DNA of 47,170 nt, taken from an uncultured Lachnospiraceae bacterium. GTDB taxonomy: Bacteria; Bacillota; Clostridia; Lachnospirales; Lachnospiraceae. Positions 33,021-41,516 of the stretch are shown here, piece by piece (position 1 is the stretch's first letter; every line of letters starts with the position of its first letter). The notes under the pieces were generated by a model. It was not told the DNA's origin, did not search any database, and worked only from the letters and a program-made list of their open reading frames with translations. The DNA lies in NCBI GenBank assembly GCA_949155905.1, contig CASCWU010000016.1, positions 1 through 47,170 on the forward strand. The letters run 5' to 3'. Both the position numbers and the translations under genes were made by a program.

Positions 33021-33475
33021 AAACGAGCCAAGTAGCTATGCTTGCATTGATATCTCTATCATGTTTTGCTCCACAAATTGGACATATCCATTCCCTTATT
33101 GATAAATCTTTTGTATTAACACTTTGATAACCACAATTAGAACACAGCTGGCTGCTGGCATAGAAAGTATCTATTTTGATGTACTGCCTCCCATTCCACA
33201 ACGCCTTATATTCTAACTGTCTTGTTAATTCGTACCACGACACATCTGGTATTTGTTATCTTTTCATGGCATAATGCTATTTTCTTATTATCTTTGGATT
33301 CTCGTATTTCTTCCCATCTGATATAATGCATAAATATTTGATTCCTAAATCTAAACCTATATTTTGCCTGTTTGCGGTAGTTTTCCATGTTCCCATGACG
33401 CAAGTATAACACAAACCGCCACTTTTGGCTACCTTAATCCATCGTCTAAAGCCAGTGGGATTGCGATAGCCATTC
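33021..33475 (-). pseudogene. Degenerate tnpB (IS200/IS605 family)
   Basis: On the minus strand, fragments in two frames match TnpB: an upstream part with RuvC-I NIGLDLGIKYLCIISDGKKY that ends at a TAG (33278-33280), then a C-terminal part SWYELTRQLEYKALWNGRQY with the zinc ribbon CSNCGY...CPICGAKHDRD and RuvC-III. The middle region holding the RuvC-II Glu is missing between them. The N-terminus and the element ends are not recognisable. It fills the gap between the GH43 and AraC-GH39 genes. Confidence 0.75.
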
Positions 33476-33634
33476 TTTCAGAGTTACGAGTAAGATTTTA
33501 TAAAAGATAGGATATCACAAAATAAGAAAAATTACTATCTGTTTTTTGCCCGATATATTGTTGCGTTTTTTTGTGGGTTGTTTTAAAATAATTTAGTAAT
33601 ACTAGGAAAAGAAAAAGGAGTGACCCCCACAAGC

Positions 33635-36031
33635 ATGACCACTACATCAACCAAAAAAGATCCTCCGGCTAAACTGGAACTATTGTCTGGAATCGAGGAA
33701 CCCCGCCACGAGCATGCAGAAATCGAGCTGCTTTATGTGGCAGAGGGAACCTGCGACGTCTCCTATCGGAAGGAGCGCTACCGCCTGGAGCAGGAGGATG
33801 TTCTGTTAATCAATACCGAGCGGGAGCACAGCGTTTCCGTAGACGGGGATTCCCTCATCTGTAAGCTTTCCTATCCGTACTACGAGATCTGCCGGGAGTT
33901 AGAGGAGGACTATCTACTGTTCCGCTGCAACAGCATAATTGAGCATGGCTTTCCGTATGATCAGTTACGCAGGCAGATCCGGGAAGTGCTGCTGGAGTAT
34001 GCCAGCAACAGCAGCAACCAGCACTACCGTCTGCATGGCCTATATCAGCTGTTGCTTTCCTGCCTGTTGGACAATTTTAAAATGACGAGTATCAGCGTGG
34101 AAAACAGCAGGGAGTGGGAGGACGACCAGAAGCTGGCTGTGATCAAGGGCTATATCCACGAGCATTACCAGGAGGGCGGGAACCTGTCTGCCCTGGCGGA
34201 GCGGCTGTACTTGTCGCCTTCTTCGCTGTCCCGCTATTTTAAAAAGATGACCGGAGAGGCGTTCAGCAAATACATCCGCAAGCTCCGGCTGCAAAAGGTG
34301 GTAGAGCAGCTTGTGACGACGGATTTTTCTGTGACCCATATCGCAATCGAGCAGGGCTACAGCACACCTTCTGCGCTCAATAAGGATTTTAAGGAATATT
34401 TTCAGATGACGCCGAAGGAATACCGGGAAATGTACCAGACAAAGGCGCTGCCGAAGCAGAAAAAGGAGCAAGGACAGAGCCAGAAGCAGCGTCTGAGAAC
34501 TCTTTTACATATCCGGGAGGAGCAGGAGGAGGCGGAGAAGGATTATGAGGCCATTCATGCCGATTGCTCCAGGCAGGAGCCTTATAAAAAATGGGTGACA
34601 AGGATTATGAATGTCGGGGAAGCACGTGTCTTAAAGGACGCTCAGATGCAGCAGCATATCCTGCTGTTAAAGGAAAAGCTGCATATCGAATATGTGCGAA
34701 TCTGGTCGTTGTTTACCCAGGATATGATGATCGTAGGGGAGCAGAAGGGAGAGTATAATTTCCACCGGCTCGACAGTATTTTGGATTTTTGCGTCAGTCA
34801 TGGGCTAAAGCCGTTTTTGGATATGGGGCAGCGGACGAACCTGGCGATGTCCAGTGAGAAAAAGTACCTGTATAAGCGGGAGGACGGGATTGAGTTTGCA
34901 TCTGAGGAGGAATGGGTAGAGCTGACGGAACGGTTTTTCCGTCATATCTGGAAGCGCTACGGGGAGGAAACCATCAGCAGATGGATCATTGAGTTTACCT
35001 TTTTTCTCAATGCCAGGCCGTATTATATGGCCAATGTATTCAGTGCCCGCCGGGTATGGGAGCTGGGCTATCAAATTGTCAAAAAATATATTCCAAATGG
35101 AAAAATCGCTGGACCGGGGCTTCTGGCCGGGCTGGATGAGGAACTGATGAGGAAGGTGATGGATTCCTTTTTCAGTACGTCCTGCCTGCCGGATATTTTT
35201 ACCTCCTACAACTTTCCGTACCGGCCAACTACGGAGGAATATCAGTATCAGAAGATAAATGCAGATGATTTTTTAAGACGCCAGATCCAGACGATCCGGG
35301 GAGAGTTAGATCGGCAGGGCTATCAGGGAGAATATTATATCACCGACTGGAACAACAGCCTGGCGAACCGGAATTATATCCAGGATAGCTGTTACCGAGG
35401 AACCTTCCTGTTAAAAAATATTTTGGAGCATTATGAGAGTGTCGGGGAAATGGGGATCTGGTATGCATCGGATCTGCTGAATTTTTATTATGATTCAACA
35501 AGGCTGCTTTCCGGGAGCGGGGGGCTGGTGTCGAAGGACGGGATTTGCAAGCCGGTGTTTTATGCGCTGCTGTTTATCAGTACCATCGGACAGTACCGGG
35601 TGGCTCAGGGGGAAAATTTTATCATTACCAAGGACAGCGACGAGAAGTTTTATATCCTGGTGTTCCACAACAAAAGCCTGAACTATTATTATTATCTTTC
35701 CGAGGAGGACGCCTATAAGCCGGACGAAGTGACGAGGCTGTTCCAGAACCAGGACAGCCTGAAGCTTTCCGTAGAGCTAAGGAACCTGAAGCTGGACGGA
35801 AGCTACACCATCCGGGAAAAAATCGTCAACGAAGAGGCCGGGAACGTGCTGGGAAAGTGGAAGGAACTGGGCTTTGGACGGGATTTGAACTATGAGGATA
35901 TCGAGTATTTAAAGCAGACCACCATCCCAGAGGTGAAAATTGAGCATGTTCAGGTAGAGAAAAAACGGCTGCAGCTTACAATGGTATTGGCACCGCATGA
36001 AATGAGATGGATCGAGATCATAAAGGATTAG
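33635..36031 (+). CDS. AraC-family regulator fused to a GH39-like domain
   Basis: A 798-residue cytoplasmic protein: cupin-like sensor (about 20-75), AraC double helix-turn-helix (about 165-270; NLSALAERLYLSPSSLSRYFKK and IAIEQGYSTPSALNKDFKEYF), linker, and a GH39-like TIM barrel with C-terminal beta domain (about 320-798). The GH39 acid/base position, normally in a WNEP-type motif, reads EFTFFLN, and the nucleophile region reads ITDWNNS with Asp. The barrel is therefore probably a non-catalytic sugar sensor. A GTG at 33620 abuts AAGGAG; ATG 33635 (14 bases away) is preferred. It likely controls the flanking glycosidase modules. Confidence 0.85.
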   Translation: MTTTSTKKDPPAKLELLSGIEEPRHEHAEIELLYVAEGTCDVSYRKERYRLEQEDVLLINTEREHSVSVDGDSLICKLSYPYYEICRELEEDYLLFRCNSIIEHGFPYDQLRRQIREVLLEYASNSSNQHYRLHGLYQLLLSCLLDNFKMTSISVENSREWEDDQKLAVIKGYIHEHYQEGGNLSALAERLYLSPSSLSRYFKKMTGEAFSKYIRKLRLQKVVEQLVTTDFSVTHIAIEQGYSTPSALNKDFKEYFQMTPKEYREMYQTKALPKQKKEQGQSQKQRLRTLLHIREEQEEAEKDYEAIHADCSRQEPYKKWVTRIMNVGEARVLKDAQMQQHILLLKEKLHIEYVRIWSLFTQDMMIVGEQKGEYNFHRLDSILDFCVSHGLKPFLDMGQRTNLAMSSEKKYLYKREDGIEFASEEEWVELTERFFRHIWKRYGEETISRWIIEFTFFLNARPYYMANVFSARRVWELGYQIVKKYIPNGKIAGPGLLAGLDEELMRKVMDSFFSTSCLPDIFTSYNFPYRPTTEEYQYQKINADDFLRRQIQTIRGELDRQGYQGEYYITDWNNSLANRNYIQDSCYRGTFLLKNILEHYESVGEMGIWYASDLLNFYYDSTRLLSGSGGLVSKDGICKPVFYALLFISTIGQYRVAQGENFIITKDSDEKFYILVFHNKSLNYYYYLSEEDAYKPDEVTRLFQNQDSLKLSVELRNLKLDGSYTIREKIVNEEAGNVLGKWKELGFGRDLNYEDIEYLKQTTIPEVKIEHVQVEKKRLQLTMVLAPHEMRWIEIIKD

Positions 36032-36085
36032 CAATCAAGCGGGAAAGAGGAATCGTATTCCCTTACGCGGCTCTGTGCATAGAGC

Positions 36086-36114
36086 GAAAAAGAGGACGGT
36101 TCGTCCTCTTTTTT
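36086..36114 (+). terminator. Terminator after the AraC-GH39 gene
   Basis: AAAGAGGACG/CGTCCTCTTT stem with a 3-base loop followed by TTTTC. The spacer 36115-36281 has no other feature I can support. Confidence 0.8.
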
Positions 36115-36281
36115 CTGCATATTAGGAAAGTTCTCCGAACTCTCCCTGATAAAAAGCCCTCTGGGCAGAAGAGTACAGTTATATAAACATATTTATGTGT
36201 TTACACTTACATGTGCATATGGAAATTGGTTACTGTCACAACTGCGCTCCAGAGCAGGAATTCTGCTTTGTAAAATTCCTT

Positions 36282-36941
36282 TCAAATATGAGTACGTCGG
36301 ATAAGCTCTGCCTTTAAGGCCGATCCCTGGAATAAAACCAGAGCGGCCAGCAGGATAACGCTGAAGCTGACGCAGATGACGGAAGGATATACCATCCACA
36401 GCCACTGGCAGAGCAGCGGAATCAGCGGGAAAAAGCCTGCGAACAGGGAAATCCCTAAAGAGAGCAGATAATCCGAAGCTCGCAGGTGTAGCGCCCATGC
36501 CGTTGCCACGACGGCGATCTGCATACAGGGAATTAGGATCGGGAGGACAAAATTGATCGACCAGCCGCGGGAGCCGGTGCGCCAGTCCCATACCAAAAGC
36601 AGCACAGAGACGACGGCAAGCAGCCAGACAATGGCCTTGAGCGGATTGCGCCGTTTGGAAAGGGCGATGCCGATCACCAGCCATACGCTGGCCAGCCCTG
36701 CCGCCACAAACAAAAACCACCAGCCGCTTTCCGGGAAGCAGTAGTTGATGGCGATACACACAGCCAGGGCAGCGACCGTAAGGAAAAGAGCCATCCGTAT
36801 GATGAGTCCGTAAGGCGTCCTAGCCTCCTCAATCACCGGATAGGCGTCCTCCTCCGGTGTTCCGGCCAGCTCCCCCTGGCAGAGAGGGCAGCGTTTCCCG
36901 GAGCCGGATACGTGGATACCACATTTTTCACAATAAAACAT
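36282..36941 (-). CDS. Zinc-ribbon multi-pass membrane protein (DUF6320-like)
   Basis: A 219-residue protein with an N-terminal zinc ribbon (MFYCEKCG..KRCPLCQGE; Cys 4, 7, 18, 21) and about six membrane helices from residue 45 to 205. The function is unknown. It starts 2 bases after the acyltransferase stop, so translation is coupled; the same three-gene order (hydrolase, acyltransferase, this protein) is what I recall from Clostridia. A role presenting or exporting an acylated product is possible but not shown. Confidence 0.75.
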   Translation of the reverse strand: MFYCEKCGIHVSGSGKRCPLCQGELAGTPEEDAYPVIEEARTPYGLIIRMALFLTVAALAVCIAINYCFPESGWWFLFVAAGLASVWLVIGIALSKRRNPLKAIVWLLAVVSVLLLVWDWRTGSRGWSINFVLPILIPCMQIAVVATAWALHLRASDYLLSLGISLFAGFFPLIPLLCQWLWMVYPSVICVSFSVILLAALVLFQGSALKAELIRRTHI

Positions 36942-36943
36942 AC

Positions 36944-38236
36944 CTAATTCACCTCACTCTCGGAAGGTAGGTTGGTCGTCAATATGACATCTATTCCCAT
37001 TTGTGACAGCTTACGGAAAAAAATACGCTCTGTTTCACAGGATCGGAACGGACTGGCAAAGCTGACGATATATTGCCCGTGAAAGGAGCAGGCGCAGGCC
37101 TGCAGCATTCCAGCGCTTGTAAAAACGTTGAACAGATGGATATGCCGATTCATTTCCTCTGGCATGGACACTCTTCCGATATTGGAGAAGGAGGCTGTGA
37201 TACCACGGGAGGTCAGCCAGTTCGCGATACGCAGGACGATATCCTTGATCGGGAGAGGCACCAGACGGAGCGGGATGCTGTGTTCCAGCGCACAAAGCGT
37301 ATTCATTTGCTCCCGCATTCGTTCCTCGGTCAGGTTGGCTTGGAAGCTACGTTTGACTTCTGCTAAAACCGATTCCAGGCTGCCGTCTCCTTTGCCAAAA
37401 TCATAGCCGACATTTATCGTAGCAAAAAAGTTTCTGGCAGATTCCGATGGGAAATAATTCCGCAGGTTGACCGGAATGGTAATCACTACGGGCTTTTTTC
37501 GATCTCGTACCCGCATCCCTTCCTGGAGGGCAAGGAGAAAAACAGCCGCCATCAGCTCGGTCAGAGTGGCTCCCTTTGCACGCGCACAGGCAAGGATGTC
37601 CTCTAACGGCATTCGACCCTCCAAAATAGCAAGGTGATTTCTGGGAAGGCGTTCTCCTTTTAACTGGTAGGCGGCAGGGGAGGAGCCAGGGAGACGTCTG
37701 GCCGGCTTTTCGTAATATTTCTGGAAGCTGTCGGTCTGCCGCTGGGACTGGGAAGCATCGTAGGGCAGAGCTGGGAAGGGCTTTGGAAACTCGTCCGGGT
37801 GCCGCAGGAGCAAATATTCATAAACGAGGGTGCAGAGGAAATTCAGCGCACCGGTGCCGTCTGTGAGGGCGTGATAAACCTCCAGGCTGATTCGCTTCCG
37901 GTAGTAGAGGACGCGGAATAAGAGGCTGCGGCGGATAGAAGGATAAATCGGGCAGCAGGGCGGCGAATCCTCCTCACGGATCTTGGCAGGAAGTGTGCTG
38001 TCCTCCAGATAATACCAGAACCAGCCGCGTTTCATGACAGAACGGTACATCGGGAAACGTTCGATGGTTTTATCCAGCGCTTTCTGTAAAAGCGGAGGAG
38101 AGACTTCCTCCTGCAGCTCACAGACAAAGCGGAATACCTTGGAATCATGCGATGATCCGGTAGACGGGAAAATCTTTGCCGCATTGTCTAACGTCCACCA
38201 GGACGGTACGTTTTTATTCGTTCGATTCTTCATCAT
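36944..38236 (-). CDS. Condensation/acyltransferase-fold protein (alcohol acetyltransferase-like)
   Basis: A 430-residue protein of the CoA-dependent acyltransferase/condensation superfamily. The catalytic motif HxxxDG is present as HALTDG (His122-Gly127), and a later segment FSNIGR resembles the DFGWG-region strand. Such enzymes join an acyl group to an alcohol or amine. Its start (ATGATG) overlaps the hydrolase stop by 23 bases. With the adjacent hydrolase it may make and break an ester; the substrates are unknown. Confidence 0.8.
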   Translation of the reverse strand: MMKNRTNKNVPSWWTLDNAAKIFPSTGSSHDSKVFRFVCELQEEVSPPLLQKALDKTIERFPMYRSVMKRGWFWYYLEDSTLPAKIREEDSPPCCPIYPSIRRSLLFRVLYYRKRISLEVYHALTDGTGALNFLCTLVYEYLLLRHPDEFPKPFPALPYDASQSQRQTDSFQKYYEKPARRLPGSSPAAYQLKGERLPRNHLAILEGRMPLEDILACARAKGATLTELMAAVFLLALQEGMRVRDRKKPVVITIPVNLRNYFPSESARNFFATINVGYDFGKGDGSLESVLAEVKRSFQANLTEERMREQMNTLCALEHSIPLRLVPLPIKDIVLRIANWLTSRGITASFSNIGRVSMPEEMNRHIHLFNVFTSAGMLQACACSFHGQYIVSFASPFRSCETERIFFRKLSQMGIDVILTTNLPSESEVN

Positions 38237-39158
38237 TCTTCTCCAAAAAACGGTTGATTATGTCATAGGTACGTTTGACGAGGGAAAAACGGAGCGGGAG
38301 CGAAAAATACCCGTGGAGGGCGTCAGGGATACGGTGAAGCTCTACTCGCCCGCCTGCTTCGGCCAGTTTTTGTCCATAGGCCTCGCCCTCGTCTCGCAGC
38401 GGACAGTACTCGGCGGTGATCAGCAGGGTATCTGGCTGCCTGGTAAAGTCCGAGGCATTTAAAGGGGCAAAGTAAGGATTTTCCAGATCCTCCTCGGAGG
38501 CGCGGTAAAGGGCAAGGTACTCCTCGACCCGCTTTGACGTCAGCAGATAGCCGGTTCCGTTTTCCCGTACAGAAGGATAAGGAGAGCTTTCCGAATGGTC
38601 GCTGCCCAGAGCCGGATAAATCAAAATCTGCCGTTTCGGGGAAAAGTCTCCTCGATCTCTGGCCATCAGGGAAACCGCCGCTGCCAGGTTTCCTCCAGCG
38701 CTGTCGCCGATCAGGACGATACGATCCGGCTGCAATCCCAACAGGCCAGCATGGGAAAACAGCTCACGCGAGGCAGCGTAGCAATCCTCCGGCGCGGCAG
38801 GAAAATGGTGTTCTGGTGCCAGTCGGTAATCGACCGAAGCGACCAGACAGCCGGTCGCCGCTGCCATATCCGAGCAAACGCCGTCATAGCTGTCTACCGT
38901 TCCTGTCACCCAGCCGCCGCCGTGGAAGAAAAGCAGCAGAAAGTCCTTCGTAGGCTCGGCAGGCTCAAACAGGCGCACTGGAACCAGGTGGCCGCCGCTG
39001 TCCACCGAATGCTCCCACATATGGTAAAGAGAAGAATTTTTCAGGCGGCGAGAAACCAGCTTGTGGAATTCCCGTTCCATCAGGTAGGTTTTTTTGAGAT
39101 CCAGTTCCGGGTAGGACAGGATACTGAGCGCTGCCCGCATTGCTTTGTTGATTGCCAT
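38214..39158 (-). CDS. Alpha/beta hydrolase, hormone-sensitive-lipase family
   Basis: A 314-residue esterase: oxyanion motif HGGGW (79-83), nucleophile Ser153 in GDSAGGN, Asp in PLRDEGEAY and His in ALHGYFS. These are the hallmarks of HSL/BioH-like bacterial carboxylesterases, which prefer short acyl or acetyl esters. First gene of the minus-strand operon hydrolase-acyltransferase-membrane protein. An extended -10 (TGCTATAAT, 39203-39208) lies about 45 bases upstream. Confidence 0.88.
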   Translation of the reverse strand: MAINKAMRAALSILSYPELDLKKTYLMEREFHKLVSRRLKNSSLYHMWEHSVDSGGHLVPVRLFEPAEPTKDFLLLFFHGGGWVTGTVDSYDGVCSDMAAATGCLVASVDYRLAPEHHFPAAPEDCYAASRELFSHAGLLGLQPDRIVLIGDSAGGNLAAAVSLMARDRGDFSPKRQILIYPALGSDHSESSPYPSVRENGTGYLLTSKRVEEYLALYRASEEDLENPYFAPLNASDFTRQPDTLLITAEYCPLRDEGEAYGQKLAEAGGRVELHRIPDALHGYFSLPLRFSLVKRTYDIINRFLEKNDEESNE

Positions 39159-39202
39159 AGCTGCTCCTTTTCTCTGATTCGTTTACTTTTCTTATTTTCC
39201 CC

Positions 39203-39208
39203 ATTATA
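39203..39208 (-). promoter_or_regulatory. Extended -10 for the hydrolase/acyltransferase operon
   Basis: Minus-strand TGCTATAAT matches TGnTATAAT. The -35 (GTGTAA at 39226-39231) is weak. Confidence 0.55.
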
Positions 39209-39269
39209 GCATAGGAAACGCTTCTTTACACTACCCTTTTTATAAAATTGGTATAAAATAAAGGCTAGG

Positions 39270-39281
39270 TATAGGGAACGA
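39270..39281 (+). promoter_or_regulatory. Half copy of the TATAGGGAACGA motif
   Basis: TATAGGGAACGA equals the expected left arm of the inverted repeats at 25129-25170 and 42599-42639 (their right arms read TCGTTCACTATA and TCGTTCCCTATA). It lies in the divergent spacer between the hydrolase operon and the alcohol dehydrogenase remnant. The second arm is not present, so a weaker or single-site operator is the most it can be. Confidence 0.4.
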
Positions 39282-39389
39282 TATAATTTTTGCCATTTAT
39301 GATAAGTCTGGCAATCAGGCAGCTTTTATGGTAGAATAGCGCTGATGTAGAAGGTAGAAGATGACTCTAAGAAAGCGAGGAGGATACAG

Positions 39390-39761
39390 ATGTTACAGCA
39401 GGTGATGACCAGGCCGGGAGAGATTGTGTTCCAAGAGGTGCCGATCCCGCCGTTAAAAGAGGGGCAGGTTCTGGTAAAAATCAAACGGATTGGGATTTGC
39501 GGGTCAGATATCCACATGTTTGCCGGAATGGCCGAAATCGATCTGGCTGTCGCCAACGACCATGAGCTGGATATCAAAAGCACGATGATGTACCGGCATG
39601 AGGATTATCTGGACGGGATCCGTCTGGTAAAGGAGGGACGAGTACAGCTAAAACCGCTGATTTCTAAGTCCTTTGCCTTTCAGGATTATTTAAAAGCTTA
39701 TCAGTATATTGATGAGAACCGGGAGTCCACGATGAAGGTACTGATAACGGTATCGGAATAA
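39390..39761 (+). pseudogene. Zinc-type alcohol/sorbitol dehydrogenase with large internal deletion
   Basis: A 123-residue open frame with the N-terminal 45 residues of a medium-chain zinc dehydrogenase (PPLKEGQVLVKIKRIGICGSDIHMF; the Cys is a zinc ligand) joined directly to its C-terminal ~75 residues (DIKSTMMYRHEDYLDGIRLVKEGRV). About 220 residues of the usual ~345, including the Rossmann fold, are missing, yet the frame is preserved. It retains AGGAGG before ATG, an extended -10 (TGGTAGAAT, 39332-39337) and a terminator, so a short product may still be made but cannot be an active dehydrogenase. Confidence 0.8.
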
Positions 39762-39786
39762 AAGGGAAGAACATTCCGGTCTTTTT

Positions 39787-39836
39787 GCGGCGGCGTACGG
39801 GCTGGCTTTGCTGGCTCCGTGCGCCCGCCGTTTTTT
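39787..39836 (+). terminator. Terminator of the dehydrogenase remnant
   Basis: CGGCGGCGTACGG pairs with CCGTGCGCCCGCCG (one bulge) and is followed by TTTTTT. Confidence 0.75.
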
Positions 39837-39849
39837 ATGCAGAGGAAAT

Positions 39850-41097
39850 CTATTTCCGTACCCATTTCCCGAAGATCGTTTTCTTGAAGTGGCTTAATGC
39901 CTGTTGTGCAGGGGCATAATCCTTCGCCTTCTGGAGATATTCCACTCCTTTTTTGATATCCTGAGGAATGCCCAAGCCTTCGGTATAGATAATACCTAGA
40001 CCATAGTTTTTCAAATCAGAGGTATAGTCCGCCTCTTGGAAGCGCTTCAGAGCCAGAGCCGGATCCTTGTCACAGCCCCAACCAAACAGGTAGCAGATAC
40101 CTGACATATCGTTGCCCCAGGTATTGTCGCCGTTGGTTCTGGCCTGCTCAAAAAGCCGGACTGCCCGTGCGTAATCCTGGAAAACGCCGTCCTCTCCCAG
40201 AAACAGCAGCCGTCCTGCCCGGTTGGCACAGCCAATCTGTTTTGGATCTGCAAGCCCCTTTTCATAACATTCCATCGCCTTGCGGCAATCCTTGGAGACG
40301 ACCTTTCCTTGTTCATAGGCGTAGCCGACATGGTACCAGCTAGAGAGCTGCCCCTGCCCGGCGGCTGCGGAGTATAAATCGAACACCTGTTTGCTCCAGC
40401 CATCCCGTTCCTTTAGAAGATTGGCATAGCGTTCCTGCCAGTCCGGATAGCCCTTTTCCGCGCCCAGCCGGGCTACAGCCTCCGCTTTTCCCTTGTCAAC
40501 CGGAAAAGTACCGTCGTCTCCGTCGTTATAGAGGTTATACAGGTTCAGGCCGGAAAAGCCCATACCGCCCCGGAATGCTTTTTCAAACCAAGGGATGCAC
40601 TTTAGCTCCGTTTCCCGAAGCCACTGGCCGAAAGCCGCCTCGCTTGGGAAGTCACCAGGCCCCTTGTTCTCGATCCGGGGAATGTCCAGCCAGAAATAGG
40701 TATTACCGATCATATTCATACAGAACAGGCAGCCTGCTTCGGCCTTTTCATAGACGGCATCCCAGGCTTGCTTGATCGTATCGAAGGGCATAGCCTGTTC
40801 CATCTCTGGGGTAAGCATCCCGCACCGCATCGCCCCCAGTACCCCCATAGCGCTGCCGGAAACAATGCTTTGGCGGATCCATTGCTCGGTCAGATCGTCG
40901 TCGTCCTCGAAAGGATGGTACTTCCAGCTATACTGAGGTCCGGAGGTACAGCGGGACAGGATATAGGCAGCATCTCCGTCCCCGTTTTTGGCTGCTTCGG
41001 TCAAAGGTTCGAGACACGCTGCCGCCCTGTCCCGGTCATAGGTGTAATAAATTGCCTCAAGGGCGTTGTCTACGACGTCACTGAAATAAATTCCCAT
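39850..41097 (-). CDS. Sel1-like repeat protein
   Basis: A 415-residue cytosolic protein built of Sel1-like (tetratricopeptide-type) helical repeats, for example AAAGQGQLSSWYHVGYAYEQGKVV, AGRLLFLGEDGVFQDYARAVRLFEQA and YGLGIIYTEGLGIPQDIKKGVEYLQKA, with the recurring G-Y-x-x-A and ARxLFExA positions. There is no signal peptide or catalytic motif. Such solenoids usually mediate protein interaction. ATG follows AAAGGAG. Its neighbours give no functional hint. Confidence 0.8.
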   Translation of the reverse strand: MGIYFSDVVDNALEAIYYTYDRDRAAACLEPLTEAAKNGDGDAAYILSRCTSGPQYSWKYHPFEDDDDLTEQWIRQSIVSGSAMGVLGAMRCGMLTPEMEQAMPFDTIKQAWDAVYEKAEAGCLFCMNMIGNTYFWLDIPRIENKGPGDFPSEAAFGQWLRETELKCIPWFEKAFRGGMGFSGLNLYNLYNDGDDGTFPVDKGKAEAVARLGAEKGYPDWQERYANLLKERDGWSKQVFDLYSAAAGQGQLSSWYHVGYAYEQGKVVSKDCRKAMECYEKGLADPKQIGCANRAGRLLFLGEDGVFQDYARAVRLFEQARTNGDNTWGNDMSGICYLFGWGCDKDPALALKRFQEADYTSDLKNYGLGIIYTEGLGIPQDIKKGVEYLQKAKDYAPAQQALSHFKKTIFGKWVRK

Positions 41098-41191
41098 CGT
41101 GTTTTACTCCTTTTCTTCTTTTTTGTATTTTGTTTTTTTCATGATAGCACAGTTCGGGTTTCTTTTCACGCTCTTTTTTGTAAAATTCCCA

Positions 41192-41266
41192 TTTTTCAGC
41201 CTACAGCCTGTTTTGAGGCTGCCTTCTGTTTTTCAATCTGCAATCTGTTTTTCAGGCTGCAGTCCG
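41192..41266. repeat. Four tandem copies of an imperfect 19-bp repeat
   Basis: Units TTTTTCAGCCTACAGCCTG, TTTTGAGGCTGCCTTCTG, TTTTTCAATCTGCAATCTG and TTTTTCAGGCTGCAGTCCG follow one another (41192-41210, 41211-41228, 41229-41247, 41248-41266). They share a TTTT-C and a CTGC core. The array lies in the 420-bp gap upstream of the second glycan module, roughly 130-200 bases before its promoter-like sequence. Confidence 0.65.
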
Positions 41267-41394
41267 TTCTGCTAGAAACGTTTCAGAAGTAGCACAAAAA
41301 TTCAATCATTTTTTGCACTATAACAAAAAAAATTTTAAAACACAAAAAAAGAGTATAAAATCAGCTACAAAAAACAAGCTACTACTAGCTCTGT

Positions 41395-41422
41395 TTGTTA
41401 CAATAAGCCTACAAACTATAAC
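41395..41422 (+). promoter_or_regulatory. Possible promoter of module 2
   Basis: TTGTTA (41395-41400), a 16-base spacer, TATAAC (41417-41422), about 95 bases before the oxidoreductase start. A-rich runs precede it. No other gene is visible in 41098-41516. Confidence 0.45.
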
Positions 41423-41516
41423 AATTCCGTACCGGTTATGTCATTTTCAGTCTGGTAAACGGGAAAAGAGCAGGAAACGGGAAGGGTTGTGTAAATGAAA
41501 AAATAGGAGATGTAGC

